Source: Hymenobacter edaphi
GTDB lineage: Bacteria > Bacteroidota > Bacteroidia > Cytophagales > Hymenobacteraceae
Direction: 5' to 3'
Length of the DNA stretch: 64,000 bases
Assembly (NCBI RefSeq): GCF_003258365.1
Contig: NZ_QHKM01000001.1
Coordinates: 1,612,001 to 1,676,000, forward strand
Both the position numbers and the translations under genes were made by a program. The notes under the pieces were generated by a model. It was given only the letters and a program-made list of their open reading frames with translations, had not been told where the DNA came from and made no database searches. Numbering within the stretch: the stretch's first letter is position 1; each line of letters starts with the position of its first letter. This document shows positions 39,733 to 49,444 of the stretch, piece after piece.

Positions 39733-41895
39733 ATGGTTGGTCAACTTTCTCTGGCCGTGCTCGTCGTGCTCGGCCTGTTTCTGCTCGGCATCATTGCCAT
39801 CATTGCCCGCATGTACCACAAGGCCGCGCAGGGCGAGGCGCTGGTACGCACCGGCATGGGCGACACCAAGGTCTCGTTTTCGGGCATCTTCGTGGTGCCC
39901 ATCCTGCACCGCATGGAGGTGATGGATATCAAGCTGAAAACCATCGTCATTGCCCGCGCCGGCAAGGAAGGGCTGGTGTGCAAGGACAACCTGCGGGCCG
40001 ACGTGAAGGTGAACTTCTTCGTGCGCGTCAACAAAACCCACGAGGACGTGATGAACGTGGCCCAGAGCATCGGCGCCCACCGCGCTTCGGACCCGGCGGC
40101 GCTGGAAAATTTGTTCGACGCCAAGTTCTCGGAGGCTTTGAAGACCGTGGGCAAGCACTTCGACTTCATCGAGCTGTACAACTCCCGGGAGCAGTTCAAG
40201 CAGGAAATCGTGCGCATCATCGGCACCGACCTGAACGGCTACGTGCTCGACGACTGCGCCATCGACTACCTGGAGCAGACTCCCCTTAATGCGCTCAACC
40301 ACGACAACATCCTGGACGCGGAGGGCATCAAGAAGATTATTGCCCTGACCTCGGAGCAGAAGATTCAGGCCAACGCCATCGAGCGGGAGACGCAGAAAAC
40401 CATCAAGAAGCAGGACGTGGAAGCCCAGGAAACCATCCTGCAGCTGGAAAAGCAACTGATGGAAAACCAGGAAAAGCAGAAGCGCGAAATTGCCAGCATC
40501 CGGGCCCGCGAAACCGCCGAAATTGCCAAAGTGCAGCAGGAGGAACTGCTGAAATCGGAGCGGGCCCGCCTGGCGACCGAGGAGGAAGTGAAGGTGGCCG
40601 AGCAGAACCGGGACCGGCAGATCCTGGTGGCCGAGCGCAACAAGCAGCGCACCGACGCGGTGGAAACCGAGCGGGTAAGCCAGGCCAAAGCCCTCGAAAT
40701 CAACGAGCGGGAGCGGATTGTGGCCCTGGCGCAGATTGAGAAGGACAAGGCCGTGGAGGAGGAGCGCAAAAACATCCAGGCCATCATCCGGGAGCGGATT
40801 TCGGTGGAAAAGGCCACGGTGCAGGAAGAAGAGAAAATCAAGGATACCCGCGCCCAGGCCCAGGCCGAGCGCGAAAAGCTGGTCGCCATTACGGCCGCCA
40901 AGCAGGCTGCCGAAGCCGCCACGGTGAACCTGGTGGGCGAAGCCGACATGGCCAAGCAGGCCGCCGAGTTCCGCGCCAAACAGTCGCTCATCGACGCCGA
41001 AGCCGAGAAGGCCACGGCCGAGTTCAAGGCCCAGGCCATCCGCACGCTGGCCGAAGCCGAAGCCTCGAAAGCCACGGCCGTGGGCCTGGCCGAAGCCCAG
41101 GTGATGCAGGCCAAAGCCACCGCCCGCCAGAAAGAGGGCGAAACCCAGGCCACCGTGCTGCAACTGACGGCTACGGCCGAGGCCCAGGCCATCCAGGCCA
41201 AAGCCGGCGCCCAGGCCGAAGCCGACGAGAAGCTCGGCCTCGTGGCCGCCAAGGTGAACCGCGAAAAGGCCATGGTGGAAGTGGAAGTTATCGACGCCAT
41301 GGCCGACGCCCAGCAGAAGAAAGGGCTGGCCGAAGTACGCGTGAACGAGGAGCGGTTTGCGGTGGAAGCCAAGGGCATCGAAGCCAAGGCCGACGCCATG
41401 AAAAAGCTCGACGGCGTGGGCAAGGAGCACGAGGAATTCAAGCTGCGCCTGGCCAAGGACCAGGCCGTGGAGCTGGCTGAAATCAACATCCAGAAGGACA
41501 TTGCCAGCGCGCAGTCGGGCGTCATTGCCGAGGCCCTGAAAGCCGCCAAAATCGACATCGTGGGCGGCGAGACGATGTTCTTCGACCAGATCATCGGCTC
41601 GATTACCAAGGGCAAGAGCATCGACCGGGCCGTGGGCAACTCCCAGGTGCTGACCACGGTGAAGGACACGTTCTTTGCGGCTGACGGGGGCGGCGACTTC
41701 AAGCACAACATCACCCGCTTTATCAACCAGTTCGGGCTGAAATCGGAGGATGTGCGCAACCTCACCATCTCGGCCCTGCTGCTGAAGCTGCTGAACAAGG
41801 CCGGCGACGACGCCACCCGCAACACCATCACCCAACTGGCCAGCACGGCCCAGATGATGGGCATCGGGGATACGAAGGTGAGTTCGTTGAACTAA
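39733..41895 (+). CDS. yqiK: Flotillin-family SPFH protein (YqiK-like)
   Basis: This is a 720-aa protein. The N-terminal membrane anchor (LSLAVLVVLGLFLLGIIAIIARM) is followed by an SPFH/band-7 domain (residues 35-190: GIFVVPILHRMEVMDIKLKTIVI, DNLRADVKVNFFVRVNKT, LNGYVLDDCAIDYLEQTPL). A very long Ala/Glu/Lys-rich coiled coil covers residues 200-620, ending in a flotillin C-terminal region. Flotillins scaffold detergent-resistant membrane domains. It is longer than E. coli YqiK (about 550 aa), owing to the extended coiled coil. The setting with PspA and YqiJ supports a membrane-stress role. Confidence 0.92.
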   Translation: MVGQLSLAVLVVLGLFLLGIIAIIARMYHKAAQGEALVRTGMGDTKVSFSGIFVVPILHRMEVMDIKLKTIVIARAGKEGLVCKDNLRADVKVNFFVRVNKTHEDVMNVAQSIGAHRASDPAALENLFDAKFSEALKTVGKHFDFIELYNSREQFKQEIVRIIGTDLNGYVLDDCAIDYLEQTPLNALNHDNILDAEGIKKIIALTSEQKIQANAIERETQKTIKKQDVEAQETILQLEKQLMENQEKQKREIASIRARETAEIAKVQQEELLKSERARLATEEEVKVAEQNRDRQILVAERNKQRTDAVETERVSQAKALEINERERIVALAQIEKDKAVEEERKNIQAIIRERISVEKATVQEEEKIKDTRAQAQAEREKLVAITAAKQAAEAATVNLVGEADMAKQAAEFRAKQSLIDAEAEKATAEFKAQAIRTLAEAEASKATAVGLAEAQVMQAKATARQKEGETQATVLQLTATAEAQAIQAKAGAQAEADEKLGLVAAKVNREKAMVEVEVIDAMADAQQKKGLAEVRVNEERFAVEAKGIEAKADAMKKLDGVGKEHEEFKLRLAKDQAVELAEINIQKDIASAQSGVIAEALKAAKIDIVGGETMFFDQIIGSITKGKSIDRAVGNSQVLTTVKDTFFAADGGGDFKHNITRFINQFGLKSEDVRNLTISALLLKLLNKAGDDATRNTITQLASTAQMMGIGDTKVSSLN

Positions 41896-41904
41896 CGGCG
41901 CCGG

Positions 41905-41946
41905 CGCCTCCCCCCCTAGCCCCCTCTCCGAAAAAGGAGAGGGGGA
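41905..41946. repeat. Dispersed palindromic repeat, intergenic copy
   Basis: GCCCCCTCTCC-GAAAAA-GGAGAGGGGG forms an 11-bp hairpin 10 bp after the flotillin stop. It belongs to the family found in frame at 6444 and 45929. Here it could serve as a partial terminator. Confidence 0.75.
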
Positions 41947-42005
41947 ACTAGTTTCTAGCCTTTTAGAAAATAAAGCCAAGGCTGCCTACCAGCTCTTAGA
42001 ACAGG

Positions 42006-42380
42006 ATGCAAGCACCCTCTTCGAACCCCATTCCTACTAACAAGAAACAGGTGCTGGGGCTGCTGCTCGTGCTGCTGCTGACATTCGCCCTTATCGGAGT
42101 CATCATTTACCGGGGCAAGCAGGCCGATGCGCAGAAGCGGGCATTTATCCTGAAGGATCCGGGCGTTACCACGGGCATCATCACCCGGCGGCGGCGCTAC
42201 AAGCACAAGCGGGTTACCGTCACCTACCGGGTGGACGGCCGGAAATACACGTTGCGCACGCGCGTCAACCGCGCCTTCCTACGCGGCCACCAGATGGGCG
42301 ACACGACGGCCGTGGTGTACGCCAAGGCCGACCCGTCGAAGGCCGTGCTGAAAGCCACGCTGCTGCGCGAGAAAAACTAA
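42006..42380 (+). CDS. Membrane-anchored DUF3592-like protein
   Basis: This 124-aa protein has one N-terminal membrane helix (VLGLLLVLLLTFALIGVIIY). A small beta-domain follows (VTTGIITRRRRYKHKRVTVTYRVDGRKYTLRTRV ... GDTTAVVYAKADPSKAVL). The beta-domain pattern matches DUF3592 proteins such as that at 35035. It lies between the flotillin and AAA+ ATPase genes. Confidence 0.7.
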   Translation: MQAPSSNPIPTNKKQVLGLLLVLLLTFALIGVIIYRGKQADAQKRAFILKDPGVTTGIITRRRRYKHKRVTVTYRVDGRKYTLRTRVNRAFLRGHQMGDTTAVVYAKADPSKAVLKATLLREKN

Positions 42381-42419
42381 TTACTCCTTACGTCCAAACG
42401 TCAGGTTCTTACCCGCTTT

Positions 42420-45400
42420 ATGGAACAAACCGCCGCGCCCCAACTCGAAACCGGCACCTACGAAATTCTGCGCAACCGCCTCACCAAGGGCGGCTCGGAA
42501 CTGCGCGTACGGCTGGATAAGCTCAATACCGAGCGCAAGAAAGTCTTTGGCGCGCTGGACTGGCAGCTGCTGGGCACCGGGCGCATCACCACCGAGCACA
42601 ACTGCGTGCCGATGGACATGGTGGCCCTGGGCGACCAGTTTCTGTTCGGCTACAACGTGCTGCTGGGCCTCAAGACCGAGGTGGAGCTGACGGACATTTT
42701 CGGGGTGTATGCCTACCGCCGGCCGGAGTTTCACCCCGTGGGGCTGGAGCTGCTGAACGATAAGACGTTCATCGAGGAGCTGCGCAACCTGTATAAGTAC
42801 TACAAGAAGACGCGCTTCGTGAAGTTTGCCCAGCGCGGGGAGCACCTGTTCATGGTGTTCCGGGTGGGCAAGACGCCCAACGACATCAAGACCTTCAAGT
42901 GGCTGGTGCAGGGCCAGACCCTGACCTACCTCGACAACCGCTCCGACCACGAGTACACCTTCCCGCCCCAGCACGAGTTCCAGTGGAAGCGCGCCACCCG
43001 CGACATGCACCGGGCCGGCAAGTACCCGCACATCAGCATCGAGGACAAGGTGTTCGTGGAGACGGTGGGCGGCGACTTGACCATCAAGGTCGAGGATAAT
43101 ACCAAGACCGGGCAGGGCATCTACGCCGAGCCGGTGGAGAACAAGGACCAGACCCTGGACGACGCCGAAATTCACTACGCGGTGGTCGGCCAGCTGGTCT
43201 TGCTCAAGATCCGGCCCTACCAGGAGCCGCAGTTTCGCTACTTTCTCTACAACACCAAGCTGCGGCAGGCCCAGCGCCTCGACGCGCTGGCCGACGCCTG
43301 CGTGCTGCTGCCCGATGGCCACGGCCTGATTTTCCCCCACGGCTACTACCTGCAGACCGGCGACGGAAAGCAGTTCGAGCAGGTGCCGCCGGAGCTGGTG
43401 TTTGAGCGGCGGGTGGCGGCGCCCAACGGCGAGGATTTTCTGTACGTGTTCTTCCAAAAAGACAACGGCCTGTACCTGCTGCTGAGTTACAACCTCATCA
43501 GCCAGCGGGTGGCCGCGCCCATCGTCTGCCACGGCTACGCCTTGTTTGAGAACGGGGAGCTGTGCTACTTCCGCGCCGACGAGGAGCCCAAGAAGCACCA
43601 CGCCGTGCAGATCTGGCAGACGCCCTACACCGCCCCCGACTTCCAGCTGCCCGCCGCCCAGGACGGCTACCTGGGCAAGCTCGGCAACAAGGAAATCGTG
43701 CGGGCCATGGCCGAAGCCCAGGAAGTGCTGACGCTCATCGGCAAGGACGACTCCTACACCGGCCTCTACCTCGACCTGATCCGCCGCACCACCTCCCTCA
43801 CCGACACCTACCACTGGCTGGCGGAACCCGGCGCCGAAAAGCTGGCCGAGCCCCTGCAGGAAATCCGCCAGGCCGCCACCGCCGCCGTGGAGGAGTTCGA
43901 CAAGGTGCAGCGCATCCGCCGCAGCACCCAGGAGACGACCCAGCAGGTACTCGGCCGCGCCGCCGAGCTGCGCGACCTGATCAAGCGTACCGCCGACGCC
44001 ACCGAGGTGCAGCAGTACGTGCAGCAGCTGGCCGATTTGCGCACCGTGCGCGGCGAAGTCATTTCGCTGAAGGAGCTGCGCTACGTGGAGCTGCCCGCCG
44101 TCGACAAAGCCGCCGGGGAGCTGCAAAGCCTCTCGCAGGAAGTGGCCCAGCGCACCGTGGATTTCCTCTTGCGCGACGACGCCCTGGCGCCCTACGCCGC
44201 GCGGGTGCAGGCCCTAGGCGCGGGCATCGACCAGCTGCCGACCGTCACCGAGGCCAACAAGCTGGAGCAGGAGCTGAACGGGGTGGCCGCCGAGCTGGAA
44301 TTGCTGATCGAAGTGGTGGGCAACCTGCCCATTGCCGACCCGACGCAGACCACCCGCATCATCGACAACATTTCGGGCATCTACGCGGGCTTCAACCAGC
44401 TGCGGGCCGCCCTCAAGCGCCGCCGCCAGACCTTGGCCGGCACCGAGGCCCAGGCCGAGTTTTCGGCCCAGCTCAAGCTGCTCGAACAGGCCCTGGTGAA
44501 CTACCTCGACCTCTCCGACACGCCCGCCAAGTGCGACGAGTACCTCTCGCGCCTGATGGTGCAGCTGGAGGAGCTGGAGGGCAAATTCCCCGAATTCGAC
44601 CAGTTCCTGAGCCAGCTGGCCTCCCGCCGCGAGGAAGCCTACGAAGCCTTCGAGGCCCGCAAGCAAAGCCTGGTGGCCGCCCGCAACCAGCGCGCCTCCG
44701 CCCTGCTCCAATCGGCCGAGCGGATGCTTAAGGCGGTGCACAACCGCGTGACCAAGCTGACCAGCATTGCCGACATCAACGGCTACTTCGCCGCCGACGT
44801 GATGGTGGAGAAAGTGCGCCGCACCGTGGATGAGCTGCTCAGCCTGGGCGACGCGGTGAAGGCCGACGACCTGCAGTCCCGCCTGAAAACCCTGCGCGAA
44901 GACGCCGTGCGCCAGCTCAAGGACCGCGCCGACCTCTTCACCGACGGCGGCCAGGCCGTGCGCTTCGGCCCGCACACGTTCACCGTGAACACCCAGCCGC
45001 TGGAGCTGACCCTGGTGCTGCGCGACGGGACGCTGCACTACCACCTCACCGGCACCAACTTCTTCCGCCCCGTCGAGAGCGAAGCCGTGCAGCAGGCCCG
45101 CCCCGTGTGGGAACAAACCCTGCCCTCGGAAAACCAGGACGTGTACCGCGCCGAGTTCCTGGCCGATTACCTGCTCCGCGCCGCCCAGCATCCCCGCCCC
45201 GCCCAGGACGGCGCCCCCGCCGTGCTGACGGTAGCCGAGCTGGAACGCCTCGGCCCCGCCGAGCTGCTGGGCTACGTGCAGCAGCACATGGCCCCGCGCT
45301 ACGCCGAAGGCTACCTCAAGGGCGTCCACGACCACGACGCGGCCCAGATCCTCTCGGCCCTCGTGCGCCTCACCCGCACCGCCGGCCTGCTGCGCTACCC

Positions 45401-47471
45401 CGCCGACACCCGCGCCGCCGCCGCGCTCTACTGGCACCGTTTCGCCCCAGCTGAGCAGAAAGCTCACTGGCAGCGCCAGATTCAGGGCCTCGCGCTGCTG
45501 TTGCAAGTTTTCCCCGACGCCCAGGAAACCGGCCAGCTCACCGCCGAGCTGCAGGCGGCCATCGAAACCTTTGCCGCTAAAACCGGCCTGTTCACCCCGC
45601 AGGAAGTGGCCGAAGCCGGCGAATACCTGCTGCACGAGCTGATTCAGCAGAGCAGCGCGCCTTCCCTCGCCGCGCCGCAACCAGCCGCCGGCCCGGGCGG
45701 ACTGGTAGAAGGCCGGGGCAGCCTCCCCGTGGAGCAGCTTCAGACGCCGCCGACGCCTTTCACCACTTCCGCCGAAGCCGCCGACCTGTACGACGCCTTC
45801 CAGAAGCAGCTCAAGGAGCGCCGCGCCAGTGAAACCTTCGAGTCGTCCGTTGCGGCCCTGAGCGGGCAGCCTACGGCGCAGTTTCAGCTGATCCGGCAGT
45901 GGCTCCAGGCTTTCGTCAGCGCCGCCGTGGCTCCCCCTTCCGCCGCTTTATTCGCGGAATCTAAGGAGAGGGGGCCGGGGGGTGAGGTTGCCGTCCTGCT
46001 CGCCACCGGCGGCTACGCGCCGGAAAAGGTGGTCCGCACGCCCCTGACCGAGGTGCTGCCCGACATGCGCGGCAACCACCCGCGCATCGTCACCAGCAAC
46101 GACCAACAAACAACGAAAAACGAATATCACCTCGACTTCCCGGCCTTCCGCCGCCGGCTGCACCAGTACCGCACCCACACGCTGCCGCAGTTCGAGGCCT
46201 ACCAGACGCTGAAAAAAGACCTGCTAGCCCAGGCCGCCGCGGACATGCTCCTGGACGACTTCCGCCCCCGCGTGCTGACCTCCTTCGTGCGCAACCAGCT
46301 CATCGACCAGGTGTACCTGCCCCTCATCGGGGCCAACCTTGCCAAGCAGATCGGTACCGCCGGGGAAGGCAAGCGGACGGACCTGATGGGCCTGCTGCTG
46401 CTGATTTCGCCGCCCGGCTATGGCAAGACCACCCTGCTGGAATACGTGGCCAACCGCCTGGGCCTGATTTTCATGAAAATCAACGGGCCGGCCATCGGGC
46501 ACGCGGTGACCAGCGTCGACCCCGCGCAGGCGCCCAACGCGGGGGCGCGGCAGGAGCTGGAGAAGCTGAACCTGGCCTTCGAGATGGGCGACAACGTGAT
46601 GATTTACGTCGACGACATCCAGCACTGCCACCCCGAGTTCCTGCAGAAGTTCATCTCGCTCTGCGACGCCCAGCGCAAAATCGAGGGCGTGTACCAGGGC
46701 CGCGCCCGCACCTACGACTTCCGCGGCCGCAAGGTGTGCGTGGTGATGGCCGGCAACCCCTACACCGAAAGCGGGGAGGTATTCCGCATTCCCGACATGC
46801 TGGCCAACCGCGCCGACATCTACAACCTCGGCGACATCCTCACGGCCGGCTCCGAGCAGGCCTTCCGCCTCTCCTACCTCGAAAACGCCCTCACCAGCCA
46901 CCCCACCCTGGCCCGCCTGGCCGCCCAGGCCCCCCAGGACGTGCCCACCCTGCTGCGCCTGGCCGAAACCAACTCGGCCGACGGCCTCAGCTTCGAGGGC
47001 AACCACTCGCCGGAGGAGCTGAATGAGTACGTGGCCGTGCTGCGCCAGCTGCTGCGCCTGCGCGACGTGGTAGCCCGCGTCAACGCCGCCTACATCAGCT
47101 CGGCCGCCCAGGCCGACGCCTACCGCACCGAGCCGCCGTTCAAGCTGCAGGGCTCCTACCGCAACATGAACAAGCTGGCCGAAAAAGTGCGCCCGGTGAT
47201 GAACGACCAGGAAATCGAGCAGCTGCTGGCCGCCCACTACGAAAGCGAAGCCCAGACCCTGACCAGCGCCACCGAAGCCAACCTGCTCAAGCTGCGCGAG
47301 TTGCTCGGCTGGCTCACGCCCGAGCAGCAGCAGCGCTGGCAGCAGATCAAGCAAACCTACCTGGAAAACCTGCGCAACTCCGGCGCCGGCCAGCTGCTGC
47401 AGATGCTCGACAAGCTCGAAAGCATTGCCGGCGGGCTGAGCGGCATCCGGGAGGCGCTGAAAAACAACTAA
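42420..47471 (+). CDS. Giant AAA+ ATPase (DUF3686/DNA-repair-ATPase-like)
   Basis: This 1683-aa protein begins LETGTYEILRNRLTKGGSELRVRLDKLNTERKKVFG, the DUF3686 signature. Residues 1-460 form this N-terminal region, residues 470-1000 are helical and coiled coil, and residues 1270-1683 hold the AAA+ module. Walker A is SPPGYGKTT (K1336) and Walker B is NVMIYVDDIQ (about 1397). Database names call the family DNA repair ATPase, but it clusters with flotillin and YqiJ as here, so remodelling of membrane scaffolds is equally likely. Residues about 1170-1190 (PSAALFAESKERGPGGE) are encoded by a dispersed palindromic repeat. A nearby TSNDQQTTKNEY segment is also unlike its surroundings. Both are probably linker insertions. 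Confidence 0.88.
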   Translation: MEQTAAPQLETGTYEILRNRLTKGGSELRVRLDKLNTERKKVFGALDWQLLGTGRITTEHNCVPMDMVALGDQFLFGYNVLLGLKTEVELTDIFGVYAYRRPEFHPVGLELLNDKTFIEELRNLYKYYKKTRFVKFAQRGEHLFMVFRVGKTPNDIKTFKWLVQGQTLTYLDNRSDHEYTFPPQHEFQWKRATRDMHRAGKYPHISIEDKVFVETVGGDLTIKVEDNTKTGQGIYAEPVENKDQTLDDAEIHYAVVGQLVLLKIRPYQEPQFRYFLYNTKLRQAQRLDALADACVLLPDGHGLIFPHGYYLQTGDGKQFEQVPPELVFERRVAAPNGEDFLYVFFQKDNGLYLLLSYNLISQRVAAPIVCHGYALFENGELCYFRADEEPKKHHAVQIWQTPYTAPDFQLPAAQDGYLGKLGNKEIVRAMAEAQEVLTLIGKDDSYTGLYLDLIRRTTSLTDTYHWLAEPGAEKLAEPLQEIRQAATAAVEEFDKVQRIRRSTQETTQQVLGRAAELRDLIKRTADATEVQQYVQQLADLRTVRGEVISLKELRYVELPAVDKAAGELQSLSQEVAQRTVDFLLRDDALAPYAARVQALGAGIDQLPTVTEANKLEQELNGVAAELELLIEVVGNLPIADPTQTTRIIDNISGIYAGFNQLRAALKRRRQTLAGTEAQAEFSAQLKLLEQALVNYLDLSDTPAKCDEYLSRLMVQLEELEGKFPEFDQFLSQLASRREEAYEAFEARKQSLVAARNQRASALLQSAERMLKAVHNRVTKLTSIADINGYFAADVMVEKVRRTVDELLSLGDAVKADDLQSRLKTLREDAVRQLKDRADLFTDGGQAVRFGPHTFTVNTQPLELTLVLRDGTLHYHLTGTNFFRPVESEAVQQARPVWEQTLPSENQDVYRAEFLADYLLRAAQHPRPAQDGAPAVLTVAELERLGPAELLGYVQQHMAPRYAEGYLKGVHDHDAAQILSALVRLTRTAGLLRYPADTRAAAALYWHRFAPAEQKAHWQRQIQGLALLLQVFPDAQETGQLTAELQAAIETFAAKTGLFTPQEVAEAGEYLLHELIQQSSAPSLAAPQPAAGPGGLVEGRGSLPVEQLQTPPTPFTTSAEAADLYDAFQKQLKERRASETFESSVAALSGQPTAQFQLIRQWLQAFVSAAVAPPSAALFAESKERGPGGEVAVLLATGGYAPEKVVRTPLTEVLPDMRGNHPRIVTSNDQQTTKNEYHLDFPAFRRRLHQYRTHTLPQFEAYQTLKKDLLAQAAADMLLDDFRPRVLTSFVRNQLIDQVYLPLIGANLAKQIGTAGEGKRTDLMGLLLLISPPGYGKTTLLEYVANRLGLIFMKINGPAIGHAVTSVDPAQAPNAGARQELEKLNLAFEMGDNVMIYVDDIQHCHPEFLQKFISLCDAQRKIEGVYQGRARTYDFRGRKVCVVMAGNPYTESGEVFRIPDMLANRADIYNLGDILTAGSEQAFRLSYLENALTSHPTLARLAAQAPQDVPTLLRLAETNSADGLSFEGNHSPEELNEYVAVLRQLLRLRDVVARVNAAYISSAAQADAYRTEPPFKLQGSYRNMNKLAEKVRPVMNDQEIEQLLAAHYESEAQTLTSATEANLLKLRELLGWLTPEQQQRWQQIKQTYLENLRNSGAGQLLQMLDKLESIAGGLSGIREALKNN
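45929..45988. repeat. Dispersed palindromic repeat, copy inside the AAA+ gene
   Basis: GCTCCCCCTTCCGCCGC... and a GGAGAGGGGGCCGGGGGGTGAGG tail frame a longer loop with GCGG/CCGC-type pairing. It is read in frame and encodes about 20 residues in a linker before the ATPase domain. Confidence 0.75.
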
Positions 47472-47477
47472 CCACGC

Positions 47478-47843
47478 ATGACTGCCCAACCGCTGACGGG
47501 CTCCAACGCCCTGATTTTCGCCTTCGGCCTGGGCCTGGTGCTGGCCGGCGCCCACCTGCTGCTGCACAGCAGCCAGCTGCGCCGCCGCGGCCAGCACGTC
47601 TGGGGCCGGGTCACCGGCCTCGAAACCAGCCCGCCCCGGGCGCAGGTCAGCTTCCAAACCGTGGAGGGCACGGCGGTAACCGTGGAGTCGCGCTACCGCC
47701 TGGCACCGGGCGCCGCCGTGCCACTTTACTACGATCCGGCCCAGCCCGCGCACGTGGCCATCGACAGCCCGCTGTACCGCCGCGGGACGTACGCCTTGAT
47801 TGCGCTAGGCCTGGCTATTATGCCCCTGGCCTGGCTGCTGTAG
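47478..47843 (+). CDS. DUF3592 membrane protein
   Basis: This is a 121-aa protein: an N-terminal helix (ALIFAFGLGLVLAGAHLLL), a beta-domain (WGRVTGLETSPPRAQVSFQTVEGTAVTVESRYRLAPGAAVPLYYDPAQPAHVAI) and a C-terminal helix (TYALIALGLAIMPLAWLL). It starts 6 bp after the AAA+ stop, so it is surely cotranscribed. It is the third DUF3592-type protein of the window. Confidence 0.82.
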   Translation: MTAQPLTGSNALIFAFGLGLVLAGAHLLLHSSQLRRRGQHVWGRVTGLETSPPRAQVSFQTVEGTAVTVESRYRLAPGAAVPLYYDPAQPAHVAIDSPLYRRGTYALIALGLAIMPLAWLL

Positions 47844-47953
47844 CCCGAATTACCCGGCGCAGCTCCGGCGCCGGCCCGCTGCCCGGCAAGCCCGCAGGCG
47901 TTGCCAGTACGGTACCCCTTAAGCTTACTTACAAACGCTTCTATCTATCAGGC

Positions 47954-49174
47954 ATGAGCGACATCGACCTGTATCAATCATTGTTGAGGCAAACGCATCA
48001 GATTACGGAGCGCAATCAGCAGGAGCTTACCGCGCTTAAGCTTGCTACCGCCTTTGAATTCTCGCCGTTCCACTTCATTCCCTGGGGCGAGGTGCCTGTA
48101 ACCCACATGCTGGCCTTTTTCCTGAACCATACCAACCAGCATGGACAGCAAGGCGTCTTTCAGCAACACTTTCTCCAAGAGCTCCGCAAGCTGTTGCCCA
48201 GCCGCCATATTCCTGAGGATACCTACAACGTGGTGGCAGAGAAGCGGCATGGTGGCGGCAACTACGGACAAATTGATCTGCTGCTGACAGGCCGCCAGCA
48301 TCGATTCGCCATCTGCCTTGAGAACAAACCGCACGACAGCACCGGGGATACGCCTCGCCAGTTAGAGGCCTACCACGAATACCTTACCGGCGTGGGCGGT
48401 TTTGGCGACGGGTACATCTTGCTGTACTTAAGTCGGACGACGCGCCATCCGGCCCCAACCAGTTTATCGACCGACCAGCGTGAGCAGCTGACCGCCTCCG
48501 GCCACTACCGCAATATCACCTACCAGGAATTCTTACTGCCCCTGCTCAGCAGCTGGTCCGGGCGGGCGCACGCACCCAAAGTCAAGGAATTTCTACTTGA
48601 CTTCCGTTTTCAAATCGAAACCCAGCTGCATTTCCCCACTACTTCCCCTATGCCGACCGTCAACCACGCGGAAATTGCGAAGCTTCTGCTCAACGACCCA
48701 AACCTGCTTGAAGCCGCCTACCAGCTTCCGACGGTTCTTCAAACGGCAGAGCAGCAGCTACGCGAGAAATTTGCGGGCTACGTCTTGACAGTGGCCCGGG
48801 AGCTTGGGCTGCAGCTTGTTTCCTGCCCGGCAGATGTTGAAGCCTTCAAGAATTTTGTCAATGAATCGCCCTGCGCGCTGGCTCGCCCAACGTGGGGAGA
48901 ATACGCCATCGGCCTGGAATTCAGCGGCGCTACGCTCGACGTTGGAGTCATCGGCGGCGGAACCGGAAGCGCCGTCTCCCAATACCTGGCCGCAGGCTTG
49001 GGAGGCCCTAAAAGCTCGCCCGCCTGGGCCTGGTGGTCGGCCCTGTACGACAGTGATTTTAGCGCCATTTACCTGGATATTGCCAGCGGTGCAATTGCTG
49101 AAAAGATGAAAGCTAAGTTCTCATCCATCGCCGCCTTGCTTGACCAATTTACCCAAGACGGCATCCTGAACTAA
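47954..49174 (+). CDS. PD-(D/E)xK nuclease-superfamily protein (PDDEXK_4-like)
   Basis: This 406-aa protein has the nuclease core GQIDLLLTGRQHRFAICLENKPHDSTGDTPRQLEAYHEYL, with D, ENK and QL-x-x-Y as in the PDDEXK_4 family. An upstream HTNQHGQQGVFQQHFLQEL segment corresponds to the conserved FLxxxxxHG-x-G-x-x-FL region. The C-terminal half has an unassigned domain (GEYAIGLEFSGATLDVGVIGG). Its GC content is slightly lower than that of its neighbours. Such proteins are often found near defence genes, and the Hachiman pair lies 4 kb away. The substrate is not known. Confidence 0.82.
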   Translation: MSDIDLYQSLLRQTHQITERNQQELTALKLATAFEFSPFHFIPWGEVPVTHMLAFFLNHTNQHGQQGVFQQHFLQELRKLLPSRHIPEDTYNVVAEKRHGGGNYGQIDLLLTGRQHRFAICLENKPHDSTGDTPRQLEAYHEYLTGVGGFGDGYILLYLSRTTRHPAPTSLSTDQREQLTASGHYRNITYQEFLLPLLSSWSGRAHAPKVKEFLLDFRFQIETQLHFPTTSPMPTVNHAEIAKLLLNDPNLLEAAYQLPTVLQTAEQQLREKFAGYVLTVARELGLQLVSCPADVEAFKNFVNESPCALARPTWGEYAIGLEFSGATLDVGVIGGGTGSAVSQYLAAGLGGPKSSPAWAWWSALYDSDFSAIYLDIASGAIAEKMKAKFSSIAALLDQFTQDGILN

Positions 49175-49270
49175 GCTGATTTGGCGGAACTATAAGCCTC
49201 CGCGCGGTTCAGATTCAGCGTGGCGTCACGCGGGGCCTTACCGTTCACCACAGGCGCCACCACCAACCCC

Positions 49271-49298
49271 AAGCGCCCCGGCCAACACCGGGGCGCTT
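49271..49298. terminator. GC-rich terminator hairpin
   Basis: AAGCGCCCCGG (49271-49281) and CCGGGGCGCTT (49288-49298) form an 11-bp stem with a 6-nt loop. The same arms recur at 52828-52871 and nearly so at 56226-56253. Confidence 0.8.
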
Positions 49299-49444
49299 GC
49301 GTTTCCCCCGTTCGGCCGGCTTCCCCGCTTCCGGAGGATGGCGCGCATCAAGTGCGTTGGGGCCGGGGCAGGGGCCGCCAGGACCCGGAAAGGGAAGCTC
49401 CACCGCGAAACGCCCGCCCCCGCCCGCCCGTTAGCCGGCAAACC

